Origin: a bacterium | Lineage (GTDB): Bacteria; Planctomycetota; UBA1135; GCA-002686595 | Length of the DNA stretch: 48,925 bases | Direction of reading: 5' to 3' | Assembly (NCBI GenBank): GCA_024228395.1 | Contig: JAAETM010000164.1 | Location: 1 to 48,925, forward strand | Part shown: in pieces, positions 23,432 through 31,499 of the stretch | Numbering within the stretch: the stretch's first letter is position 1 | Layout of the letters: each line of letters begins with the position of its first letter | Position numbers and translations under genes: made by a program | Notes under the pieces: model-generated | The model's input: only the letters and a program-made list of their open reading frames with translations | What the model was told of the DNA's origin: nothing | The model's database searches: none

Positions 23432-24856
23432 ATGGCACTAGCTTCATTGGGATTTGGGGTTAGAATTATCTGCTTGAACCGACGCGAAGAGATTGCCCAT
23501 CTGCGCGCAGCGGCCTTGGATGGCCAGCGCGATGCCCAGTACGACCTTGCCTGCGCCTACGCAGAAGGCAACGGGGTTCCTAAGAACCAGCGAACCGCGT
23601 TTCGTTGGTTTGAGAAGGCCGCAGATCTAGGCGACGGCGAGGCCATGACCGCCGTGGGTTACTGCTATCTCAATGGTGAGGGTGTCGAACAGGACGAGGA
23701 TGCCGCTGTTCTTTGGCTGCGCAAGGCGGAGGCCGAAGGATCCAAAGACGCCGACCGCTATCTCACCGGCTGCATGATCTATGGCCAGGGCATGGCTCAA
23801 AACTCGGAGCTTGGGATTGCACAGGCGGAACAGCTCTTTAGCGAAACCCACGATCCGGAGTACGCGTATCTTTTGGCGTGTGCTTTCGCGGATCTGTGTG
23901 AGGACGAGGCGGGTGCTCGCAAGTGGCATACCCAAGCCGCCACTTATGGGCATGACGAGTCCATGGTTTGGATGGGATATTATTGCCGCTTTGGCATCGG
24001 TATGCCGCGCAGTTTGAAGCAAGCATTTCAGTGGTACAAGCGTGCGGCAGATGCAGGCAATGATGCTGGCATGGAGAACTTGGCGGTGTGTTATCAGCAT
24101 GGTGAGGGTGTGCCGCAAGACTTTGAATTGGCGTTTGAGTGCCGGTCCAAGGCAGCTAGCATGGGACACCCCGTCAGTAGGCGCTGGCTTGGCAAGCACC
24201 TCATCCACGGTGTTGGCGTCGAAGCGGACCCTGAAAAAGGACTTGCCGTGCTCGAAGAACTCTCCGAATCGGATGGCACCGCCTGCATGATGTTGGGCGA
24301 GCTTTATTATTACGGAGAGGGTGTCGAAATCGATTTGCCCACAGCAATCAAGTGGTTCGACAAAGCGGGCGAAGCCCAGGTGCCGGAGGCTTGGACTTTT
24401 TTGGGGACCTTGGCCTGGCACGGCGAAGGGCAGGACAAGGACCCGGAGCGGGCGGAGCGTTTGTACAGGCTTGCGGCGGAAGCGGGCGAGGCGCAGGCGG
24501 TCTTCAATTTGAGTTTCCTATTCGCTGAAAAGGGCGAGGATGAGAAAGCTCTGAACAGTCTGGAGCAGGCGGCCTCCATGGGGCATGGCGGTGCCGCGTG
24601 CCAACTGGCAAAGCGTTCGATTACGGGTGTGGGAATGCCTAAGGACGCCGTTCGAGCCATCGATTATTTGGAGCCTGCGGTGGCGGAGGAAGACCCCGAT
24701 GCTCTGTACATGAAGGCGGAGCTACTGCGCGAGGGCGTGGGGACTGAGGTCGACCTGCGAGGGGCCTTGGAGCTGTTCCAGTTGGCCCAAATTCAGGGTC
24801 GGGACACGCGCGTGGAGCGCGGTGTGCTGCGACGCAAGATCCGCGGCCTCTCCTAG
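23432..24856 (+). CDS. Sel1-repeat protein
   Basis: About 474 residues made almost wholly of Sel1-like repeats (about 36 residues each): DAQYDLACAYAEGNGVPKNQRTAFRWFEKAA, GEAMTAVGYCYLNGEGVEQDEDAAVLWLRKAE, and roughly ten further units with the A-x-x-x-LG-x-x-Y-x-x-G-x-G-V pattern. Such solenoids bind partner proteins. There is no clear signal peptide from this start; starts at 23315 or 23294 would add a hydrophobic stretch (GLVVWFLVIS) that could act as a membrane anchor. I chose the ATG at 23432 because of a purine run just upstream (AAAGGGGGG), but the N-terminus is uncertain. The final repeat ends near GVLRRKIRGLS. The HlyD-like fragment follows by 49 bases. Confidence 0.8.
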   Translation: MALASLGFGVRIICLNRREEIAHLRAAALDGQRDAQYDLACAYAEGNGVPKNQRTAFRWFEKAADLGDGEAMTAVGYCYLNGEGVEQDEDAAVLWLRKAEAEGSKDADRYLTGCMIYGQGMAQNSELGIAQAEQLFSETHDPEYAYLLACAFADLCEDEAGARKWHTQAATYGHDESMVWMGYYCRFGIGMPRSLKQAFQWYKRAADAGNDAGMENLAVCYQHGEGVPQDFELAFECRSKAASMGHPVSRRWLGKHLIHGVGVEADPEKGLAVLEELSESDGTACMMLGELYYYGEGVEIDLPTAIKWFDKAGEAQVPEAWTFLGTLAWHGEGQDKDPERAERLYRLAAEAGEAQAVFNLSFLFAEKGEDEKALNSLEQAASMGHGGAACQLAKRSITGVGMPKDAVRAIDYLEPAVAEEDPDALYMKAELLREGVGTEVDLRGALELFQLAQIQGRDTRVERGVLRRKIRGLS

Positions 24857-24905
24857 AAGCAGCCCGCATCCTCCGCGATTTGTGCGGGTTCGATCGAGGG
24901 GTCCG

Positions 24906-25421
24906 ATGGGGGCTCTCAGGCATTCAAAGTTGCAAGTCATAAGCCCTTCGGATGGGTTGATCGTGCAAGGGCTTCACCCCAGTGAGGTGGGACGCTTTGT
25001 GGAACAAGGCGAACCCGTCGGGACCCTGGTTGCCGGGGATAGGGTCGTGCGAGCATTGCTCTCCGAAGAGGAATTGGTTGCTATTCGTACCCAACCTGGC
25101 AGTTCGGTGGAATTCCGCTCCAAGGCCAATCTCGGCGACACTTGGCATGGGCAGGTCAAGCGGGTTATTCCCGCGGGCCGCCGCGAATTCGATCAGCCTT
25201 TCGCGGCCCACTTGGACCCGGCGGACTATTCCGTCAACCCCGCAACGGGCAGGGCCATGCGCAGTCAGTTCGAGGTCGAAGTGGTATTGCGCGAGGCCAG
25301 CAACAAGGACCGCCTACCCCATCGCCTGACAGGCTCCTTGCGGTTCAAAGGCAAATCAGAGCCCCTGGGAGTGTCGCTGTTGCGCAAGGGACTCACGTTC
25401 CTGCGCAGCCTGACGAGCTGA
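24906..25421 (+). CDS. HlyD/membrane-fusion-like protein, apparently only the C-terminal half
   Basis: A 171-residue protein. It starts directly in a half barrel-sandwich (lipoyl-like) motif, SPSDGLIVQGLHPSEVGRFVEQGEPVGTLV, followed by a beta-barrel domain (RVVRALLSEEELVAIRTQPGSSVEFRSKANLGDTWHGQVKRVIPAGRR) and a membrane-proximal type segment. In a full adaptor this corresponds to the part after the coiled-coil hairpin. The signal peptide, first lipoyl half and hairpin are missing. It may be a truncated remnant of an efflux adaptor or of an M50-peptidase/HlyD fusion, or a small stand-alone protein. The frame continues back to 24822, inside the Sel1 gene, but without sensible sequence. No transporter gene is nearby. 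Confidence 0.5.
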   Translation: MGALRHSKLQVISPSDGLIVQGLHPSEVGRFVEQGEPVGTLVAGDRVVRALLSEEELVAIRTQPGSSVEFRSKANLGDTWHGQVKRVIPAGRREFDQPFAAHLDPADYSVNPATGRAMRSQFEVEVVLREASNKDRLPHRLTGSLRFKGKSEPLGVSLLRKGLTFLRSLTS

Positions 25422-25472
25422 TTCTGGAGTGTTCTTGGGGTTCACACCGAATGCGCAAACGTTCCGGGCCAA

Positions 25473-26417
25473 CTACTTGCTGGACATTGCAATGATCTGG
25501 CTCTGCAGGTCCTCAGCCGCATCCAACAGGAATTGGGAGGTTGTCGTGAGCTGATTGGGCAGTAGGAGCACGATGCGTTCCTCGTTCACCGCTTTGATAG
25601 GAGCGCCACTCAGCTGTGACTTCAGGGCGTCGAAGCTTGCGCTGGATCCATCGGGGCCCCCGCTCAGAATGATGTGGTCGGGTTGGATTGTGAGTAGGCC
25701 TTCCATGTCCAAATCGGCGTGTCCATCAATGCCCGCTTCAGCAGCAGCATTCTTTAGGCCCGCAAGCTGAATCATCACGTCGTAACTGGTTCCCGATCCA
25801 GAGGTCCCACCACCGGCTCCGTAATTGGAGTACACCATGGCTGAAACTTTAGCCAAGGCTTCGCCCCGGGTCCTGAGGTTGGCGATGCGCTGCCGCAGAA
25901 GTGTGTTTTGCTCGACACCCTTGTCCGGCACATTCATGGCAAGGGATGTCAGGTGCATCGACTTCAGGATGTCATTTGTAGAGGTCACGGTAGGTAGGAA
26001 GAGCACCGGGATTCCGGCACGCTCCAGGACCGGAGCCAAGCTGGGTTCCTGCCAATCATGGGCGATCACCAAGTCCACATTTGCACTGGCAAGGTCTTCC
26101 AAGTGCAGGCCTTCCATGACCGGAAGCTCCGCCCAAGGCCCACGCCTCGCTTCTGGAATGTTGGAGTAGTGCAGAGTCGCTTTGGGGAGGGCGGCCACGC
26201 GTTCGGGCCCGACCAATGCGGCGCAAAAATCCAAAACGGCCGCGTTGGCAGGGACCAGGCGCGAGACATACACCGGTAGCTCCAAGGACTTTTCAGGTCC
26301 GAGCTGAATGGTGTGCATCTCCCCTGTGATGCTTTCGTGACCGCCAGTGCAAGCGGTGAGCAGCCACATCGAACAAGCGAGAGCCAAAAGCAGGGTGAGG
26401 GTTGCGCGGGAGAACAT
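25473..26417 (-). CDS. Periplasmic binding lipoprotein of an iron/cobalamin-type ABC transporter (PF01497-like)
   Basis: A 314-residue protein with a lipoprotein signal (LLLALACSMWLLTAC; lipobox LTAC). The mature part has the two-lobed class III substrate-binding pattern: PVYVSRLVPANAAVLDFCAALVGPERVAALP, LEDLASANVDLVIAHDWQEPS, VLERAGIPVLFLP, then a long helix (NTLLRQRIANLRTRGEALA), and DMEGLLTIQPDHIILSGG in lobe 2. Such proteins deliver iron-siderophore, haem, cobalamin or metal ions to a BtuCD/FhuBD-type permease, but no permease or ATPase is next to it. Ligand unknown. The frame extends 26 codons upstream, but the signal peptide fixes the start at 26417. It is convergent with the HlyD-like fragment (52-base gap). 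Confidence 0.7.
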   Translation of the reverse strand: MFSRATLTLLLALACSMWLLTACTGGHESITGEMHTIQLGPEKSLELPVYVSRLVPANAAVLDFCAALVGPERVAALPKATLHYSNIPEARRGPWAELPVMEGLHLEDLASANVDLVIAHDWQEPSLAPVLERAGIPVLFLPTVTSTNDILKSMHLTSLAMNVPDKGVEQNTLLRQRIANLRTRGEALAKVSAMVYSNYGAGGGTSGSGTSYDVMIQLAGLKNAAAEAGIDGHADLDMEGLLTIQPDHIILSGGPDGSSASFDALKSQLSGAPIKAVNEERIVLLLPNQLTTTSQFLLDAAEDLQSQIIAMSSK

Positions 26418-26528
26418 CGTTCGGTCGTTGAGGGGGGCGCGCCGGGCTCGCAATTCTAACCGGGCACCGCCCCACGGAAACAGCCCGCACCCCAACTTCC
26501 GAGCGGTCGCGCTTCGGGATAAATCAAA

Positions 26529-26560
26529 GAGGGCCGTAGATCGATGGATCTACGGCCCTC
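26529..26560 (-). terminator. Hairpin after the M56-toroid gene
   Basis: A perfect 14-base stem: 26529-26542 pairs with 26547-26560, with the loop GATG. On the minus strand the stem is followed by TTTGATTT, a modest T-rich tail, about 75 bases beyond the stop of the blaI-M56 operon. It fits a rho-independent terminator for that operon and separates it from the binding-lipoprotein gene. Confidence 0.75.
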
Positions 26561-26636
26561 GACCGGCTTCGGATCGGCGGCCCCACGCGAATGGAATTGC
26601 CGCGGCCCGGGGCCGCTTTCCCATGGATTCGTGGTT

Positions 26637-28919
26637 CTACAGCGAGCTGTAGAGTGCCAATGCGCAGGCAGCCGTGGTGTAGACCTCAAGCCCAGGTGCG
26701 GACCAGGCGTCCACCGTGGGCCAGGTTCCTGCCTGGTCGCCACGCGTAATCTGGTGGTTGGTTAGGGTCGTTCGCAACTTCTTGTTCCAGCTCACACGGT
26801 TGGGATCGCCCGCTGCCGTGCCGGCCAACGCCGCGGTGCCTTGCCACCAATAGGTGAAGTCGATGGTTCCCTTTTCCCGGTCCCATACGGGTGCGTGGGA
26901 CCCGAGTAGTTTGATGGAAGCCTGCATGGCTCCCTTGGGGACGCTATCGAAGCCAGCCGAGTTGCGCAGACGCAGGTGCATGGCCGTGGGGACTTCGGCA
27001 CGTTCAGCCGGGTGGCTGTCCTTGTGGGACAGAATCCGAAAGGCGAACTCAGAGCCATCCATATAGTGCGTCCGGCCGGTTTTTGCATCTTCAAGCTCGA
27101 CCATGTAATTCATGCCGCCCGCGAATGTCTTGGGGTTGGCATGGACTTCCGCCTCGAAGGCACTCACCAGGGCTAACATTACATAACCGGTGATTCGAGA
27201 ATCCTGGTCACCGTCCGACGGTACCGAATACCTCCATGCTCCATAGGGATTGCGACCTTTCTCCAGGTAGGCAACCGCCGCGGTTAGGGCAGCCTTCACT
27301 TCGGGTGTCATTCGATCTTTGTAGGCGATTGCAATGGCCTCCGTAGCAAGTGCCTGCCCCACGATATGCGCGCCCTCATTGGTAAACGCACCGCTTTCCT
27401 TGTCTTGTCTTGATAGAAGGCTAGCAACTCCGGAGTCGATGGCAGCTTGAACCTTGCTATCTTTCTTTGAGGTGTCGGCGCGGGCGGCTAGGGCTTGAAC
27501 CGCAAGGGCTGTTAGCGCCACATTGTTGTGATAGGGCTCGAAGTCCATGACGACCGGTTCGTCGAATGCGGGGCCACTGAGTCCCTTTGCCCAGCCACTT
27601 ATCTCCTTCGGAGATGGGGTGCGATACGACCAACCGCCATCCTTGTCCTGGTTTGCCATCAACCAATCGGTTGCCTTGTTGGCGGACTCCAGTGCGATGT
27701 CCTCGAGTGGATCCACTTCGTTGTGGTCCATGATTTCCATCGAGTCCTCATCTTGCGGTTCAAGGAGTGCGCTTGCAGGGAAATGGGCGGCGGCTAAGCC
27801 GACACCGGACATGAGCAAGATGGGGAGGATGGTTGAAAGGCGTAGGCCTCGGGCCAAGGGGCGGTCGATTTCGATCAGACGCATGATTCGCTTCCTGGTT
27901 AGGTTCTTCGAAAGGAAAAGAGAGGACATCGCGTGGGTTGTTCGGTGGTGTTGGCCAGTGGGGGACTGGGCCAGGGCGGAGGCGTGGGCTACGACCTCGA
28001 AGAGGGCCCGGGCGCATTGCTTGCGGTCGGTTTTGGCGCAGCGCGCTAGGGCGGAATCGTCGCAGGCCAACTCGCGATAGCCGCGCGAGATGCGATTGGT
28101 GACCCAAACCAAAGGGTGGAAGCAGAAGGCCGCACCCACCAAGCGTTGGAAGAGTTCAATCAGGTGGTCGCGTCGCGCCAGGTGGGCCAACTCGTGCAGC
28201 AAGACCCAACGCAACTCGAGGGCGGAAAGGCGAAGGGTGAGGCCCTCTGGAATGATGATCGTTGCTGTCTTGCGACGCGCTTCCGCTTCGACGAACTTGC
28301 CAGGTACGGATCCCGTCCAAAGCACAGGGGAGTCGAATTCGGGGCTTTCGAGGATGAGCAGCGGCCGGGTGACCTTTGCTTCACTCAAAGCGTCGTCCAC
28401 ATCGAAGGGTAGCTCGCTTGGGCCAACCAACTGAGCGGACTCGAGAAGTTCAGGGATACTTCTCTGGCGCAAAATTAAGCGAGCGACGAATGCGCCCAAT
28501 CCAAGGATCCAGGTCAGGAAGAGCACGACTTGCCACTGGGGCAAGGCAGGTGTTTGCGCACCGGACTCCTTAGGCTTGTTCTGCAAGGCTGCCGTTGCCG
28601 GGGCCTCCCGCGGACCGAAGTCCAGGAAACCTTCGGTGGTGGGATCGATCAAGGGCGCCTGTTCCGTTTGGGGCAACCAGCTTAGCGCCGCACGTTCGAT
28701 GGGGTTTCCCCCGCTCCAGGGGTTGGGGATCCAGCGTTCAACGGGAACCACCAGTACGCACAGGGGCAAGAGAAAGAGCAGGCTGCCCGCATGGCTTCCC
28801 AAACGCTTTCTTAGTAGCAACCAAAACGCGCCAACGACCAGGAAAACCACAGTGAAGGCCACGGAGCGCTCGAGCCCATGGACCAGAGCGTCGGTCGCGA
28901 ATGTTTCGATAGACCTCAT
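26637..28919 (-). CDS. BlaR1-like M56 metallopeptidase fused to a prenyltransferase/squalene-cyclase-like toroid domain
   Basis: A 760-residue membrane protein. The N-terminal ~380 residues are an M56 (BlaR1/MecR1) sensor protease: hydrophobic helices near 20-38, 45-60 and 128-148, the zinc site HELAHLARRDH (His242, Glu243, His246) and the downstream ELACDD motif, and another helix before about 385. The C-terminal ~350 residues are alpha/alpha-toroid repeats with QDKDGGWSYRTPS, QDKESGAFTNE and GRNPYGAWRYS, as in squalene cyclases, prenyltransferases or pectate-lyase-like toroids. In BlaR1 the exposed domain is a penicillin-binding one; here the toroid would be the sensor or effector. It overlaps blaI by ATGA. 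A hairpin lies after its stop. Confidence 0.85.
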   Translation of the reverse strand: MRSIETFATDALVHGLERSVAFTVVFLVVGAFWLLLRKRLGSHAGSLLFLLPLCVLVVPVERWIPNPWSGGNPIERAALSWLPQTEQAPLIDPTTEGFLDFGPREAPATAALQNKPKESGAQTPALPQWQVVLFLTWILGLGAFVARLILRQRSIPELLESAQLVGPSELPFDVDDALSEAKVTRPLLILESPEFDSPVLWTGSVPGKFVEAEARRKTATIIIPEGLTLRLSALELRWVLLHELAHLARRDHLIELFQRLVGAAFCFHPLVWVTNRISRGYRELACDDSALARCAKTDRKQCARALFEVVAHASALAQSPTGQHHRTTHAMSSLFLSKNLTRKRIMRLIEIDRPLARGLRLSTILPILLMSGVGLAAAHFPASALLEPQDEDSMEIMDHNEVDPLEDIALESANKATDWLMANQDKDGGWSYRTPSPKEISGWAKGLSGPAFDEPVVMDFEPYHNNVALTALAVQALAARADTSKKDSKVQAAIDSGVASLLSRQDKESGAFTNEGAHIVGQALATEAIAIAYKDRMTPEVKAALTAAVAYLEKGRNPYGAWRYSVPSDGDQDSRITGYVMLALVSAFEAEVHANPKTFAGGMNYMVELEDAKTGRTHYMDGSEFAFRILSHKDSHPAERAEVPTAMHLRLRNSAGFDSVPKGAMQASIKLLGSHAPVWDREKGTIDFTYWWQGTAALAGTAAGDPNRVSWNKKLRTTLTNHQITRGDQAGTWPTVDAWSAPGLEVYTTAACALALYSSL

Positions 28920-29311
28920 TGTCCAGCCTCCTTCTCATCGAGCAACGTGCGCAGCTCGTCCAGGTCGGACTGGGACAGACGACTTTTTTTGACCATGTAC
29001 GAAAGCAGGGGGCCGACCGCGTTGTCCACCGCGTTGGCCAAGAGCCCGTCGGCCTCACGGCACAGCATCTTGATGGCGGACTGGGTTGGCGAATACAGGA
29101 ACGAGTTGCCGATGCGCTCGGTCTGCAGGTGCCCCTTTTCAACCAGGCGTCGTAGCAGGGTCTTGGTGGTGCTGGCTGACCAGCCAAAATCGGCGGCCGC
29201 GGCTTGCACCACGTCCCTGGCAGCGCAGGATTCCATCCCGTGCACGATGCGCAGGGTCTTCCATTCTGCAGGGGTGGGAGATTCGGATTCGGCGGGCTTT
29301 TGGTTCGACAT
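28916..29311 (-). CDS. blaI: BlaI/MecI-family transcriptional repressor
   Basis: A 131-residue winged-helix protein: PTPAEWKTLRIVHGMESCAARDVVQAAAADFGWSASTTKTLLRRLVEKGHLQTERIGNSFLYSP is the DNA-binding domain with the recognition helix in SASTTKTLLRRL, and the C-terminal helices form the dimer domain. BlaI family repressors control their own operon and are cleaved when the partner M56 protease is activated. The partner is the next gene (ATGA overlap). The start at 29311 gives a natural N-terminus; a Met ten codons upstream lies in a poor context. An inverted repeat similar to known BlaI sites is found 36 bases upstream of the start. Confidence 0.88.
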   Translation of the reverse strand: MSNQKPAESESPTPAEWKTLRIVHGMESCAARDVVQAAAADFGWSASTTKTLLRRLVEKGHLQTERIGNSFLYSPTQSAIKMLCREADGLLANAVDNAVGPLLSYMVKKSRLSQSDLDELRTLLDEKEAGQ

Positions 29312-29346
29312 GATGTTCCTCTGTCGACAAAGTACCCCCAATCGTT

Positions 29347-29356
29347 GACATTTGTA
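29347..29356 (-). promoter_or_regulatory. Candidate BlaI operator
   Basis: On the minus strand this reads TACAAATGTC, seven of eight matches to the TACAnnTGTA core known for BlaI/MecI sites. It lies 36-45 bases upstream of the blaI start. A second palindrome, TGTCGACA, is at 29322-29329 between it and the start codon. A dyad in this position fits autoregulation. Confidence 0.5.
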
Positions 29357-29446
29357 ACCGACCTTCTTGCGGTAAACCGGCGCATTGGCCCTATCTGCCT
29401 ATTTTTCAAGCGGTTATGGCGTTCCGCCGGCGCCGTAGTGCCTTCC

Positions 29447-29863
29447 CTAGCCGGAAAACGGCTTCTGCAGCCCGTCCAGCAGGGAGGGATCCTGCTCATC
29501 CAACATTGTGAGCGCCTGGGCGCCATTCAGGTAGCAGTGGGTGACGGCCCCGGCCTGCTTGTCCGTATTCCAGAGCAGTAGGATCCTGAGGCATTGGGCA
29601 AGGCCACCGGGCACGTCGATCTCCTGGGCACAGATGCGCGGAACGGCCTCAAAGCCAGCGATTCGGGCCGCCTGGGCGGGAAAAGCGGCCCCCAGGTCGG
29701 GCGTGGCGGTGAAGACCATGGCCGCGATGTCGCTGGCTTGGATTCCATTGGCCCGGGTCATGCTCTCAAAAAGCTCGGCGCAGGCAGCGACGATGCTCTC
29801 GGTGGTGTTGGCGGTGACGACGGTAGCTCCGCGCACACCCCGGCATTGTTTGCATGGCTCCAT
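29447..29863 (-). CDS. aroH: Chorismate mutase, AroH type
   Basis: A 138-residue protein matching the trimeric AroH family: RGVRGATVVTANTTESIVAACAELFESM at the N-terminus, NGIQASDIAAMVFTATPDLGAAFPAQAARIAGFEAVPRICAQEIDVPG in the middle (with conserved F-T-x-T-x-D-L and A-F-P-A), and LRILLLWNTDK near the end. It converts chorismate to prephenate, a precursor of Phe and Tyr. Length and motif order are normal. It is divergent from the U32-family gene, with 114 bases between start codons. That context is noteworthy because known U32 RNA hydroxylases depend on prephenate. Confidence 0.9.
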   Translation of the reverse strand: MEPCKQCRGVRGATVVTANTTESIVAACAELFESMTRANGIQASDIAAMVFTATPDLGAAFPAQAARIAGFEAVPRICAQEIDVPGGLAQCLRILLLWNTDKQAGAVTHCYLNGAQALTMLDEQDPSLLDGLQKPFSG

Positions 29864-29977
29864 GGGTCTGCCATGGTATGAAACTCAGGGGGCGCTGGAG
29901 AGTCCCCGTTCGAGATCCCATTGGGCGAAGCCGTGGGGAGGTCCAGCCCCCAGATTTGCGTGGTAAGATCCCGCCCC

Positions 29978-31246
29978 ATGACCGCTTCTCCCTCTACCTT
30001 GATCGAGCTATTGGCCCCTGCGGGCTGCTACTCCTCGCTCAACGCCGCCATCGCCAATGGCGCGGATGCAGTCTACTTCGGGCTGGCGCAGCTCAACATG
30101 CGGGCTCGGGCACGGCGCAGTTTCGAGCGCGAGGACCTAGCCGAGATTTGTCGCATCTGTCGCGAGGGCGGCGTGCGCAGTTACCTGGCACTCAACACCG
30201 TTCTCTACGAACACGACCTCAAACTCTGCCGTGAGTTGTTGATCGATGCGGCCGAGCAAAAGGCCAGCGCGGTGATTCTGTCCGACATGGCCGCGGTCTC
30301 GATGGCCAAGGAGCTTGGCCTGGAGGTGCACCTTTCCACCCAACTTTCGATTTCCAATTCGGAAGCCGTGCGCTTCTACGCAGACCATTGTGATCGCATT
30401 GTTTTGGCCCGCGAGTTGAGCATCCCGATGATCAAGAAGGTGCATGCGGAAATCGAAGCCAAGGACATTCGCGGTCGTTTCGGAAAGTTGATGGAGCTTG
30501 AGGCTTTTGCCCATGGTGCTCTTTGCATCGCCGTGTCCGGCCGCTGCAGCATGTCCTTGTACACCTCCAATGCCTCCGCCAACCGCGGCGCCTGCGAACA
30601 GAACTGTCGCAAGGAATACATCGTCAAGGACGCCAACACCGGGGAGGAGATGTTGGTCGATAACAACTACATCATGTCGCCCAACGATATTCTGACCCTG
30701 GGTTTCGTGGACAAGATGGTCGATGCCGGTGTCCAGATTTTTAAGATCGAAGGCCGTGGCCGCCCCGCCGATTACGTGGCCGCCGTCACAGCAGCTTACC
30801 GCGAAGCCTTGGACGCCGTCGCAGCCGGCACCTTCACCCAGGATCTAGTGCACGAGCTGCTGCCCAAGATCGAAAAGGTCTACAACCGCGGTTTTTCGTC
30901 GGGTTATTACCTGGGGCAAAAGCAGGGCTGGTCCAAAGCGGATGGCACCAAAGCCACGCGCCAAAAGCAAAAGGTGGGTACCCTCAATCACGTCTTCCCC
31001 AAGGCCGGCATAATCTCGGTGGAATGCTGCGGCGGCAATTTCAGCATTGGTGATGAGTATGTGATCGTCGGCCATACCACCGGAGCTGTCAGCGGTACAG
31101 TCAGCGAATTCCGAGTGGCAACCGATGCGGGGGATCTATCTCCAACCAGTGTGCAACGCGGTATCACCTTCACCATGCCCCACACCGACGACGCCCGTAA
31201 GGGCGATCAGATCTACGTGCTGGCGCCCGTCACCGTCAAGGCATGA
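29978..31246 (+). CDS. U32-family iron-sulfur protein, TrhP/RlhA type (RNA hydroxylation)
   Basis: A 422-residue protein. It has the U32 N-terminal barrel (IELLAPAGCYSSLNAAIANGADAVYFG), HLSTQLSISNSEAVRF, HGALCIAVSGRCSMS...ANRGACEQNCRKEY with four cluster cysteines (Cys183, 190, 206, 210), YIMSPNDI and IFKIEGRGRPADYVAAV, and a C-terminal beta-barrel extension. These match TrhP (YegQ) and relatives, which hydroxylate uridine 34 of certain tRNAs or a 23S rRNA cytidine and are not proteases in that role. The ATG at 29978 follows the leader TCCCGCCCC; an upstream frame start (29921) is rejected for composition. The stop overlaps the ferredoxin gene (ATGA), and a chorismate mutase gene is divergent. 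Confidence 0.88.
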   Translation: MTASPSTLIELLAPAGCYSSLNAAIANGADAVYFGLAQLNMRARARRSFEREDLAEICRICREGGVRSYLALNTVLYEHDLKLCRELLIDAAEQKASAVILSDMAAVSMAKELGLEVHLSTQLSISNSEAVRFYADHCDRIVLARELSIPMIKKVHAEIEAKDIRGRFGKLMELEAFAHGALCIAVSGRCSMSLYTSNASANRGACEQNCRKEYIVKDANTGEEMLVDNNYIMSPNDILTLGFVDKMVDAGVQIFKIEGRGRPADYVAAVTAAYREALDAVAAGTFTQDLVHELLPKIEKVYNRGFSSGYYLGQKQGWSKADGTKATRQKQKVGTLNHVFPKAGIISVECCGGNFSIGDEYVIVGHTTGAVSGTVSEFRVATDAGDLSPTSVQRGITFTMPHTDDARKGDQIYVLAPVTVKA

Positions 31247-31488
31247 CCAAGGTCACCCGCGCGCACCTTGTCATTCGACACAAGGCACTCGAATGCATCG
31301 GCTGCTGCCTGTGCGAAGAGACGGCGCCCCAGTATTTCCGTATGGACGAAAGTGGCATGGCGCAGCTTGTGGACGGAATACCCCTAGGCGTGTTCCACAA
31401 GGTTGTCGCATTGAAAATCGACGAAGCCGAGCTGGATGAGGCCGCCGAGGGTTGCCCCGTCGACATCATCCGCATCAGTGCCCAATGA
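31243..31488 (+). CDS. Single-cluster 4Fe-4S ferredoxin
   Basis: An 81-residue soluble ferredoxin. Cluster ligands are Cys18, Cys21 and Cys24 (CIGCCLC) plus Cys71 in EGCPVDII, the usual pattern for small 4Fe-4S ferredoxins; Cys22 is extra. The protein carries single electrons at low potential. It starts inside the U32 gene (ATGA overlap), which strongly suggests it serves the U32 protein. It could also serve KorAB elsewhere in the window, but that operon is distant. It ends 11 bases before the convergent NTF2-like gene. Confidence 0.85.
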   Translation: MTKVTRAHLVIRHKALECIGCCLCEETAPQYFRMDESGMAQLVDGIPLGVFHKVVALKIDEAELDEAAEGCPVDIIRISAQ

Positions 31489-31499
31489 TCAGGCCGCTC

